5,472 nt of DNA, taken from NCBI GenBank assembly GCA_024681275.1, contig JAILBD010000216.1, positions 1 through 5,472 on the forward strand. Reading direction: 5' to 3'. Below are positions 1 through 5,462 of the stretch, piece after piece. The translations under genes were made by a program, and so were the position numbers. Origin of the DNA: Erysipelotrichaceae bacterium. Its GTDB lineage: Bacteria > Bacillota_I > Bacilli_A > Erysipelotrichales > Erysipelotrichaceae. Position 1 is the first letter of the stretch. Each line of letters begins with the position of its first letter. The notes beneath the pieces were generated by a model. It was not told the DNA's origin. It saw only the letters and a program-made list of their open reading frames with translations, and did not search any database.

Positions 1-4
1 AGAC

Positions 5-589
5 TTACATTTTATTTTTGATCTTCCGGATCGCAAAGCCGATCAGGAAAGTTCCAAGCAGGATCACCAGATAGAAGAGGAATCCGATCGGATAACCCCA
101 GCTCAGGAAACCGTACCAGTCGTTGTAATGCGGCCATTCACCGATGCCATTGATGATGTTGTTGCCCATGTAACAGACACCATAGAGACCCATGGGGGCC
201 GCTGCCAGCAGGTTGTCTCTCAGAGTGAAATCCTCCCTGTTCCAGAACAGCACCTCCAGCAAGGCACCAAGCGGAACGACCAGATGCATCCAGAAACTCA
301 CGCCTGTGAACATGGCGATGTATCCAAAAAGCGGACCCAGGAACGTCAGTACGACGATCATCGTCAGCGTGACGGAGACGGCTGCCGCATATTTGATCTT
401 CTCGTTGCCGTTGTACAGCCAGACCAGACAGGCGATCCCTTCAAAGAGGTTGGAGAGGACCGTGAAATACTTCAGGGAACTAAAACCTCCCGCTGTCAGG
501 GCGGTACCGGAAAAGACGAAGACCATCCTGAGCCAGGTGACCAGGACGATGATGAAGAGGATGATGTTCAGGATCTTTCTTTTGTTCAT
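5..589 (-). CDS. Pr6Pr-like six-helix integral membrane protein
   Basis: This 194-residue, very hydrophobic protein has six likely membrane helices, at about residues 6-27, 39-60, 66-93, 98-116, 126-146 and 162-187, and a short basic C-terminal tail (RKIKNK). The pattern YFTVLSN in helix 2, the HxxxP motif in helix 4 (H102, P106) and the aromatic GEWPHYNDWYGF segment before helix 6 resemble the Pr6Pr family of bacterial membrane proteins, whose biochemical function is not established. There is no signal peptide beyond the first helix and no catalytic motif that I recognise. The start ATG at 589-587 follows a GGAGG at 604-600 with a rather long 10-base spacing, and no better start is present. 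It is transcribed divergently from the ABC exporter, so the two share an intergenic region but not an operon. The gene is complete, but its terminator lies beyond the left edge. The family call is moderately sure; the role is unknown. Confidence 0.8.
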   Translation of the reverse strand: MNKRKILNIILFIIVLVTWLRMVFVFSGTALTAGGFSSLKYFTVLSNLFEGIACLVWLYNGNEKIKYAAAVSVTLTMIVVLTFLGPLFGYIAMFTGVSFWMHLVVPLGALLEVLFWNREDFTLRDNLLAAAPMGLYGVCYMGNNIINGIGEWPHYNDWYGFLSWGYPIGFLFYLVILLGTFLIGFAIRKIKNKM

Positions 590-599
590 TGATCTGCTT

Positions 600-604
600 C
601 CTCC
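600..604 (-). promoter_or_regulatory. Shine-Dalgarno site of the Pr6Pr-like gene
   Basis: CCTCC on the plus strand reads GGAGG on the minus strand. It lies 10 bases before the ATG at 589-587, which is slightly longer than the usual 5-9 bases. It supports that ATG as the start, since no other start codon in frame lies nearer. Confidence 0.7.
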
Positions 605-613
605 ATTAAGATA

Positions 614-645
614 GCACCTTTATGAGTGGTTGTCTCATCCCGTGC
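614..645. repeat. Imperfect inverted repeat between divergent genes
   Basis: GCAC (614-617) pairs with GTGC (642-645), and ATGAG (622-626) pairs with CTCAT (634-638). The inner loop is 7 bases, and unpaired CTTT and CCC separate the two stems. On the minus strand it would sit in the 5' leader of the Pr6Pr-like gene. On the plus strand it is followed by CTTTTCTTTC, but no plus-strand gene ends here. It could be an operator, a leader hairpin or chance. The rest of 590-714 shows no gene. Confidence 0.25.
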
Positions 646-671
646 CTTTTCTTTCGATACAAGGCGGGCAT

Positions 672-700
672 CTGCCAATAAAAAGCCCATCAGATATGAT
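672..700 (+). promoter_or_regulatory. Putative sigma-A type promoter of the ABC exporter gene
   Basis: A -35-like CTGCCA (672-677, four of six consensus bases) and a -10 TATGAT (695-700, five of six) are separated by exactly 17 bases. The expected transcription start falls at about 706-708, only 7-9 bases before the ATG at 715. The mRNA would then be almost leaderless, which agrees with the lack of any recognisable Shine-Dalgarno sequence there. This is prediction from sequence only. Confidence 0.5.
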
Positions 701-714
701 ACACTGCAAGTGAC

Positions 715-2442
715 ATGAAACTGCTGCTGCAATTATCCAGGGAAGCGATCCGCTATAAAGGCCTCTACTTCATCGCCATCCTCTCCACGCTGGCACTGAC
801 CTTCGTCAACCTGAGTGCGCCGAAGGTCCTTTCTTCCATGACCGGCATCGTATCCAGAGGGATCGATGAAGCAGGACTTGCGCAGATACAGAGACTGACG
901 ATCGTTCTGATCTGTCTCTACCTGCTCAGGATACTCTTCCGCTTTTTAAGCAACTATATGGCCCACAAAGCCGCCTGGTACCTGGTCGGCGATCTGCGCA
1001 CGCGGACTTATGACAAGCTCCAGAGCATGCACCTGGGCTTTTTCCACGACAAGCAGACCGGTGACCTCATGAGCCGCGTCATCAACGACACCCGCGACTT
1101 CGAGCTCCTCTATGCCCACATGATCCCGGAATCGATCACCAATATCGTCACCTTCCTCGGTGTCCTGATCGTCCTGCTGACGATCAACGCCAGACTGGCG
1201 CTCATCACCTGCGCTCCCATCCCGCTGATCCTGATCTCGGGCGTGATCTTCTCCAGGAAAGTCAGGCCCTACTTCCGCATCTCTCAGCAGAAGATGGGCG
1301 AACTCAATGCCAAGCTGCAGGACAACCTCTCCGGTATCCACGAGATCCAGTCCTTCGGTCAGGAAGCCTATGAGACTTCCAGGATCGATGAAAAGAACTT
1401 CGCACACGTCAAGGCGATGCTGCAGGCGTTGAAGATCTCCGCGATCTTTCACCCTTCCGTCGAGTTCGTCTCTTCGATCGGGACCATACTGGTCGTCGCC
1501 GTCGGCGGTTATCTCGCTTATTACAACGGCCTCAGGGTCGAAGACATCGTCGCCTTCCTCTTGTACCTGTCGCTCTTCTATGCGCCGGTCACCGGACTGG
1601 CAAACCTGCTGGAAAACATGCAGCAGTCGCTGGCAGGAGCCGAAAGGGTCCTCATGATCCTGGACGCCCCGTGCGAGATCAGAGACAAGGAAGGGGCCGT
1701 CCCGCTCAAAGACGTCAAAGGAGAGATCACCTTCGATCATGTCAGCTTCTCCTACATCAAAGACATCCCTGTCCTCAAGGATGTGTCCTTCAGATGCGCA
1801 CCCGGACAGATGCTGGCACTGGTCGGACCTACCGGCGTAGGCAAGACCACGATCACCCAGCTCATCTCCCGTTTCTATGAACCGGACGAGGGAAGGATCC
1901 TGATCGACGGTCAGGACATTCAGGATGTCACGATCGGATCCCTGAGACAGAATATCTCCGCCGTCCTGCAGGACACCTTCCTGTTCAACGGCACGATCGC
2001 CGAAAACATCTCCTATGCCAGACCGGACGCCACGATGGATGAGATCAGGGAAGCCGCAAAGGCAGCCAACATCAGCGAAGAGATCGAAGCGATGCCCGAT
2101 GGCTACGATACAGTGACCGGTGAAAGAGGTGTCAAGCTTTCCGGCGGACAGAAACAGCGCATCGCCATCGCCAGAGCGATCCTGAGACGCTCACCGATCA
2201 TCGTCCTGGATGAAGCGACAGCCTCCGTCGACGTCGAGACCGAGGAACAGATCCGCGACGCCATCAATTCCCTTTCCGGACGCAAGACCATCATCGCCAT
2301 TGCCCACCGTCTATCGACGATCCGGCACGCCGATCAGATCCTGGTCATCGAAGAAGGAAGCATCATTGAACAGGGAAGCCATGAGCAGCTCATGAAACTG
2401 AACGGCATTTATGCCCGCATGAACAAAAAGAGATCAGAATGA
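715..2442 (+). CDS. Half-size ABC exporter (fused permease and ATPase)
   Basis: This 575-residue protein has the usual length and order of a type IV (MsbA/BmrA/LmrA-like) ABC half-transporter. A transmembrane domain with six helices (about 16-38, 60-82, 140-158, 161-180, 250-270, 278-300) precedes a nucleotide-binding domain from about residue 337. Every ATPase motif is intact: A-loop Tyr347, Walker A GPTGVGKT (371-378, Lys377), Q-loop Gln419, X-loop TGERG (468-472), signature LSGGQ (475-479), Walker B IIVLDE with catalytic Glu500, D-loop SVD (504-506) and H-loop His531. It should work in the cytoplasmic membrane as a homodimer, because both ATP sites would be canonical and no partner half-transporter lies beside it. 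The substrate (drug, lipid or peptide) cannot be told. In frame, the only ATG after the stop at 697-699 and ahead of helix 1 is at 715, and no Shine-Dalgarno precedes it. It is monocistronic and convergent with the HAD gene. Confidence 0.95.
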   Translation: MKLLLQLSREAIRYKGLYFIAILSTLALTFVNLSAPKVLSSMTGIVSRGIDEAGLAQIQRLTIVLICLYLLRILFRFLSNYMAHKAAWYLVGDLRTRTYDKLQSMHLGFFHDKQTGDLMSRVINDTRDFELLYAHMIPESITNIVTFLGVLIVLLTINARLALITCAPIPLILISGVIFSRKVRPYFRISQQKMGELNAKLQDNLSGIHEIQSFGQEAYETSRIDEKNFAHVKAMLQALKISAIFHPSVEFVSSIGTILVVAVGGYLAYYNGLRVEDIVAFLLYLSLFYAPVTGLANLLENMQQSLAGAERVLMILDAPCEIRDKEGAVPLKDVKGEITFDHVSFSYIKDIPVLKDVSFRCAPGQMLALVGPTGVGKTTITQLISRFYEPDEGRILIDGQDIQDVTIGSLRQNISAVLQDTFLFNGTIAENISYARPDATMDEIREAAKAANISEEIEAMPDGYDTVTGERGVKLSGGQKQRIAIARAILRRSPIIVLDEATASVDVETEEQIRDAINSLSGRKTIIAIAHRLSTIRHADQILVIEEGSIIEQGSHEQLMKLNGIYARMNKKRSE

Positions 2443-2447
2443 TCTCT
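2425..2447 (-). terminator. Intrinsic terminator of the HAD/amidase transcript, overlapping the ABC gene end
   Basis: An 8-base-pair perfect stem joins 2429-2436 with 2440-2447 around a GAA loop (plus-strand reading). Read on the minus strand, the stem is followed directly by a run of five T (2429-2425). This is a minus-strand terminator lying over the last codons and stop codon (2440-2442) of the plus-strand ABC gene, about 50 bases past the HAD stop codon. The stem is short and contains AT pairs, so strength may be moderate. Confidence 0.65.
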
Positions 2448-2467
2448 GATCCCCAAAATGGTTCCTC

Positions 2468-2495
2468 AACTCTTTTAGCAATAAAAGAGTTTTTT
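2468..2495 (+). terminator. Intrinsic terminator of the ABC exporter gene
   Basis: A 10-base-pair perfect stem (2468-2477 with 2482-2491) closes a GCAA tetraloop of the stable GNRA class and runs into six T (2490-2495). It lies 25 bases after the ABC stop codon. The T-run contains the end of the convergent HAD gene, whose stop codon is at 2496-2494. Read on the minus strand there is no T-run after the stem, so this hairpin serves the plus strand only. Confidence 0.85.
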
Positions 2496-3261
2496 ATATC
2501 AGGCCATAGTGTTTCAAACCATTATAGACACCATCATGATCGATATCGGTCGTGATGAATTCCGCCGCCGCTTTGGTCTCGCTGGTTCCGTTGCCCATCG
2601 CGATCCCGTGACCTGCCGCCTTCAACATGCCGATATCGTTCATCCCATCGCCGAAAGCATAGGTGTTTCGAATATCGATGCCCAGTTTCTCAGCGACCGC
2701 AACGATCGCATCTCCCTTGCCGACATCGATGACCGTCATATCCGCCGAAGGATGAGGGCCATGCGGATTGAGGATGCAGATGTCTGACAGGGCATCCCTG
2801 ATCCTGTCCCTGTGCGGAACATCCCTGAAATAGATGTCGAAGTTGTAATACTCATCGTCCCTTTCATCAAAGCCTTTCAGAAGATAACCCGGATCGCCGA
2901 CCGCCTTCATGTATTCGAAGCCTTCTTCGGGTCCTTCGTAGTATCCGTGTTTCAGCGTGTGGAAAACGTAGCCGGCTTCCAGCTCCTTCAGTCTGCCGAC
3001 GAGTTCCTCGATCTGATCCCTGCGCAGCGGCGCGGAAAAGATGAGCTCCTCACCGACATAGGCAAGTCTGCCGTTGTGGCAGATGCAACCGTCGGCATAT
3101 TTCGCAAAATTCCTTTTGACATAGTTCACGTTGCGGCCTGTGCAGATGAAGACGAGGTCGCCTTTTTCCCTGCATTGTCTGATCCCCTCTTCGGCGCTGG
3201 CAGGAACATTCCTTTCTATCGCCAGTGTTCCATCGATATCAAAAAACAAGAGCTTCATCAT
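2494..3261 (-). CDS. Cof-type HAD-superfamily (IIB) phosphatase
   Basis: This 255-residue soluble protein has all four HAD motifs: DIDGT with nucleophile Asp8 and acid/base Asp10, Thr41 in the FICTGR strand, Lys182 in the VGKGDAI segment, and GDGMND (204-209) with the Mg-binding aspartates. The cap lies between motifs II and III (about residues 80-170), which places it in subclass IIB, the Cof/YbjI/YidA type. These Mg-dependent enzymes hydrolyse sugar phosphates, flavin mononucleotide or pyridoxal phosphate, often with broad specificity. The substrate here cannot be assigned. The start ATG directly follows the TGA of the amidase gene. A second ATG one codon later gives the more family-like MKLLFFDIDGT start; GAGG (3270-3267) lies 5 bases from the first ATG and 8 from the second. 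Translational coupling to the amidase is likely. Confidence 0.92.
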   Translation of the reverse strand: MMKLLFFDIDGTLAIERNVPASAEEGIRQCREKGDLVFICTGRNVNYVKRNFAKYADGCICHNGRLAYVGEELIFSAPLRRDQIEELVGRLKELEAGYVFHTLKHGYYEGPEEGFEYMKAVGDPGYLLKGFDERDDEYYNFDIYFRDVPHRDRIRDALSDICILNPHGPHPSADMTVIDVGKGDAIVAVAEKLGIDIRNTYAFGDGMNDIGMLKAAGHGIAMGNGTSETKAAAEFITTDIDHDGVYNGLKHYGLI

Positions 3262-4200
3262 TCATTCCTCTGCCTTTTTCCACACCGCTTCCCTGTCCGC
3301 TTTCAGATATTTCTTTCTGATCTTGCAGATGTAAGGGCTGAAGGGCTCGTCGTCCCCATGCAGCATCGTGCATCTGGCTTCCATGACCTGACCCAGCAGC
3401 AGGAAGGCTTCCTGCGCCGTGAACCCGTAATCATCCGTCATCCAGTCGATCAGCTCATGACAGGCTTCGACAAAGGAGTCCTTGATCCTGATGTTGTTGG
3501 CGATCGTCATGATGTAATCGTCGTTCTCCAGCCTTATCCACTTGTGCGCCTTCTGTCCTTTGAGGACATCGACTTTCAAAGTGACTTCAGCCCGGCATTC
3601 GATGCCGCCGCCGTGCGGGATCTCTCCATCGCCCATGATCGCGTGGCAGTCCCCCACATGCAAGAGGGCTCCTTCCACATTGACGGGCAGATAGATGGTC
3701 GTGCCGTTCGTGACTTCCTGGACATCCATGTTGCCGCCGTTGAGATAGGCGTAGCGGGTCGTCTGTTCCTCTTGCGCCGAGGCCGTCGCGATCGTGCCGA
3801 TCATCGGGATGACGGGCAGCTTCAGATCTTTCGACCATTCGATCTGATCATCGCTGATCTCCACCGTCTTGGTGACCACATCCCAGTCGTTGGGATAGAT
3901 GAGCTGCGTCAGCCTTGTCCGCCAGCCGGCAAAACCGGTATACCCGAGTTTACCTGGCTTCACATCAAGGACCCTCACTGCCAAGGTATCGCCCGGACGG
4001 GCATCTTCAACAGCGACCACGGTACAGAGATTCGGTCCTCTTGATTTGGACGGATCCCAGAGATCATCCACGGACTTCAGCCAGGTCCCGCCATTGAGTT
4101 CCGTTTCCACCAGAAAAATCTCTCCGCTTTCAACTGTGAGAGCGGGCGGATTTGATTTCGATATCACGTTGTAGACATGATCCCTGCTTGCCTTGCGCAT
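3262..4200 (-). CDS. Acetamidase/formamidase (FmdA/AmdA) family protein
   Basis: This 312-residue protein matches the bacterial FmdA/AmdA family (about 300 residues), metal-associated amidohydrolases that release ammonia from formamide, acetamide or similar small amides. Family landmarks in order are ARPGDTLAV (67-75), LPVIPMIGTI (128-137), GGNMD (155-159), then YLPVNVEGALL and GDCHAIMGDGE (170-193, with His186, Asp191 and Glu193), and the ECRAEVTLKV strand (201-210). The residue before GGNMD is Asn154, where I recall His in many relatives. There is no signal peptide, so it is cytoplasmic. I chose the ATG at 4200 because GGAGG (4211-4207) lies 6 bases before it. The upstream in-frame ATG at 4206 would touch the Shine-Dalgarno directly. 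It abuts the HAD gene with no spacer, and it follows a terminator-like hairpin after the lipoprotein gene. The true substrate is unproven. Confidence 0.88.
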   Translation of the reverse strand: MRKASRDHVYNVISKSNPPALTVESGEIFLVETELNGGTWLKSVDDLWDPSKSRGPNLCTVVAVEDARPGDTLAVRVLDVKPGKLGYTGFAGWRTRLTQLIYPNDWDVVTKTVEISDDQIEWSKDLKLPVIPMIGTIATASAQEEQTTRYAYLNGGNMDVQEVTNGTTIYLPVNVEGALLHVGDCHAIMGDGEIPHGGGIECRAEVTLKVDVLKGQKAHKWIRLENDDYIMTIANNIRIKDSFVEACHELIDWMTDDYGFTAQEAFLLLGQVMEARCTMLHGDDEPFSPYICKIRKKYLKADREAVWKKAEE

Positions 4201-4206
4201 GGTCAT

Positions 4207-4214
4207 CCTCCTTT
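4207..4214 (-). promoter_or_regulatory. Strong Shine-Dalgarno site that sets the amidase start
   Basis: The minus strand reads AAAGGAGG at 4214-4207. Spacing is 6 bases to the ATG at 4200 and zero bases to the in-frame ATG at 4206, so the inner ATG is the likely start and the protein loses two residues (MT) from the longest reading. Confidence 0.85.
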
Positions 4215-4219
4215 TTCAT

Positions 4220-4254
4220 AAAAAGAAAATGATGATCCTTATCCCGATCATCAT
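4220..4254 (-). terminator. Terminator or attenuator between lipoprotein and amidase genes
   Basis: A 9-base-pair perfect stem (4229-4237 with 4246-4254) closes an 8-base loop. On the minus strand it is followed by TTTCTTTTT (4228-4220). It begins 15 bases after the lipoprotein stop codon and ends 5 bases before the amidase Shine-Dalgarno. Nothing between it and the amidase gene can hold a promoter, so it probably works as a partial terminator that lowers expression of the downstream pair, or as a regulated attenuator. Stem pairs are mainly AT, so it may leak. Confidence 0.65.
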
Positions 4255-4269
4255 CTTCCTGATCTTTCA

Positions 4270-5328
4270 TTATTCTCCGGCTGTGTAGTAGTTCAGGTTC
4301 AGCGGCTTGAGATCCATGAGCTTGACATTGCCCTGCAGATCTTCGTTCCAGGTCATGAGATAGATCTCCGACTTGGCATCTTCAGCCGTGCCCTTGCCTC
4401 TGACCAGTGCCATGTAGTTGGTGCCGTTGACCAGCTGTGTCGCCAGCAGCTGCAGCGGTTCATAAGTCATGTCTTTCTGCGACTTGAGGAGCTTTTCAAA
4501 ACCGGTCTGTATCGGCTTAGGCAGGGTGCTCTTCTTTTCCGCTTCCCTCACCGTCCAGCTCAGCGTGAAGTCGTTGCTGTCGGCATCCTTGGTCATGACG
4601 TTTGGCACTTCGATCTTGTTGATCGACTTCAGTTCGCAGTATCCATCCGTGTCCTTGTATACGACGATGATGTAGTAGTCGCTGCTTGGTGAAGCGCTCG
4701 CTGTCTCGCCCTGTGCCAGATATGCGTATCTCAGTCCGGATACCAGCTGTGTCGCCAGGACTCTGACCGGCTTGTAGGAAACGCCTGTCAGGCCTTCCAG
4801 CGCCTTGTCAAAGATATCCTTGTCGTCGTTTTCCAGAACGGCAGTATAGGTCTTATAGATCTCCCAACCGCCCAGCAGTCCGCTTTCAGCAGACGGTCCT
4901 TCGACAGTCTCTTCCTTATTTTCCTCCGGCTTCTGTACAGGCTCTTCCTCTTTTTCGGCAGGTGTCTCTTCCGTCTTCTTGTCGGATGTATAGATGAGGG
5001 AGAACGCGTCGCCATCTTCGACCTTCGTTTCTCTGATGGTGCTGTCGCTTTCCTTGTCACCCGCCATGAGTTGCCAGAAGTCTTCTCCTTCGACTTTCAC
5101 ACCGTTGATCTCTGTGATCCTGTCTTCATCCATCTCAAAAGAGAGACCAAGGGTCTTGTTCATCTCATAGAGGGCCTCAGCCAGATACTCGGCCTTGACT
5201 TCTGCTGAATAAACGTAATTGTTTCCTTCCTTATCGACAACAGTGACCTTGATCACCTTCTTCTTTGCACATGCGCAAAGACTCAGCATCATCAGCACTG
5301 TCAGGAATACAGTCAATATCTTTTTCAT
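4270..5328 (-). CDS. Lipoprotein: DUF4430 domain plus two cystatin-like QxVxG repeats
   Basis: This 352-residue protein starts with a lipoprotein signal (MKK, hydrophobic stretch 4-17, lipobox LCAC with acceptor Cys20), so it should be anchored to the outer face of the membrane. Residues 25-115 look like DUF4430, a fold related to the transcobalamin C-terminal domain: YLAEALYEM, ITEINGV, DFWQLMAG and VEDGDAFSLIYT mark it. Residues 116-150 are a Glu/Lys/Pro-rich linker. Two repeats follow (about 153-241 and 254-345), each with Y-x-P-[VL]-x-[VL]-LATQLV-x-G: QLVSG at 194-198 and QLVNG at 298-302 followed by TNY, as in the cystatin QxVxG loop. The start at 5328 has GGAG (5339-5336) 7 bases upstream; an in-frame ATG at 5361 has no Shine-Dalgarno and would bury the signal peptide. 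Function is unknown; ligand binding or protease inhibition are possible. It is the first gene of the minus-strand run. Confidence 0.85.
   Translation of the reverse strand: MKKILTVFLTVLMMLSLCACAKKKVIKVTVVDKEGNNYVYSAEVKAEYLAEALYEMNKTLGLSFEMDEDRITEINGVKVEGEDFWQLMAGDKESDSTIRETKVEDGDAFSLIYTSDKKTEETPAEKEEEPVQKPEENKEETVEGPSAESGLLGGWEIYKTYTAVLENDDKDIFDKALEGLTGVSYKPVRVLATQLVSGLRYAYLAQGETASASPSSDYYIIVVYKDTDGYCELKSINKIEVPNVMTKDADSNDFTLSWTVREAEKKSTLPKPIQTGFEKLLKSQKDMTYEPLQLLATQLVNGTNYMALVRGKGTAEDAKSEIYLMTWNEDLQGNVKLMDLKPLNLNYYTAGE
4430..4758. repeat. 17-base direct repeats marking an internal gene duplication
   Basis: The 17-mer ACCAGCTGTGTCGCCAG occurs at 4430-4446 and again at 4742-4758, exactly 312 bases (104 codons) apart and in the same frame. 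It encodes LATQLV in both cystatin-like repeats of the lipoprotein. Flanking bases are clearly diverged, so the duplication is old, with this segment conserved by selection or by local gene conversion. Confidence 0.8.
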
Positions 5329-5335
5329 ATCATTT

Positions 5336-5339
5336 CTCC
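5336..5339 (-). promoter_or_regulatory. Shine-Dalgarno site that sets the lipoprotein start
   Basis: The minus strand reads GGAG at 5339-5336, 7 bases before the ATG at 5328-5326. This, with the signal peptide that begins there, places the start 11 codons inside the longest open frame. Confidence 0.8.
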
Positions 5340-5373
5340 AATCAGATCTTATAGTGATCATTTTTTCTGTAAA

Positions 5374-5401
5374 CAGATGGTGATACCGCAGCTCACCACT
5401 G
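5374..5401 (-). repeat. Inverted repeat in the lipoprotein 5' leader
   Basis: CAG-A-TGGTGA (5374-5383) pairs with TCACCA-CTG (5393-5401), a 9-base-pair stem with one bulged A (5377) and a 9-base loop. It lies about 45 bases before the start codon and would form in the leader RNA. No T-run follows on the minus strand, so it is not a terminator. A small CTGT-AA-ACAG palindrome (5367-5376) overlaps one arm and could compete with it. Confidence 0.45.
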
Positions 5402-5426
5402 ATATATTCATCAAAAGAACTTCCTG

Positions 5427-5444
5427 CGTCACATCTTTGTGACG
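5427..5444. promoter_or_regulatory. Perfect 18-base inverted repeat just after the promoter
   Basis: CGTCACA (5427-5433) and TGTGACG (5438-5444) are perfect complements separated by TCTT. The element starts about 5 bases after the predicted transcription start of the lipoprotein gene. That position suits a repressor operator, or a stabilising hairpin at the mRNA 5' end. The half-site order (TCACA then TGTGA) is the reverse of a CRP-type site, so no known regulator is assigned. Confidence 0.5.
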
Positions 5445-5456
5445 TCTCTAATCAAT

Positions 5457-5462
5457 ATTATA
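5457..5462 (-). promoter_or_regulatory. Consensus -10 box for the lipoprotein gene
   Basis: The minus strand reads a perfect TATAAT at 5462-5457. The matching -35 box would lie just beyond the right edge of the window and cannot be checked. The expected start point is about 5449, giving a leader of about 120 bases before the ATG at 5328, which is long for a simple gene. Confidence 0.55.

Noticed and set aside
128..614. Two overlapping plus-strand open frames of about 140-154 codons opposite the Pr6Pr-like gene.
   Set aside because: Both are antisense to a gene with clear membrane helices and a ribosome site; their products are hydrophilic and unlike any known family.
614..655. Plus-strand terminator formed by GCAC/ATGAG and CTCAT/GTGC followed by CTTTTCTTTC.
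   Set aside because: No plus-strand gene ends upstream, the stem is broken by unpaired bases on both sides and the T-run is interrupted. It is kept only as a low-confidence inverted repeat.
946..1740. A 264-codon open frame on the minus strand inside the ABC exporter gene.
   Set aside because: Its product is a low-complexity Asp/Arg/Gln-rich sequence without hydrophobic core or motifs, typical of an antisense shadow of a GATC- and GTC-rich coding strand.
2812..4044. A 410-codon open frame on the plus strand across the amidase and HAD genes.
   Set aside because: It lies entirely antisense to two well-supported genes, resembles no family, has no ribosome site that stands out, and crosses the junction between the two genes. 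It is open because of the codon bias of the real genes.
5329..5361. Longer lipoprotein start at 5361, adding 11 residues.
   Set aside because: There is no Shine-Dalgarno before it, and the extra residues would precede the lipoprotein signal. The ATG at 5328 has GGAG with 7-base spacing and begins the signal directly.
5348..5373. Second promoter for the lipoprotein gene (TTTACA at 5373-5368, TATAAG at 5353-5348).
   Set aside because: The spacer is only 14 bases and the start point would fall at the ribosome site, leaving no usable leader.
5427..5444. CRP/FNR-type operator in the TGTGA/TCACA palindrome.
   Set aside because: The half-sites are in the reverse order (TCACA-N4-TGTGA) and the spacing is 4, not the TGTGA-N6-TCACA of CRP, so no such regulator is claimed.
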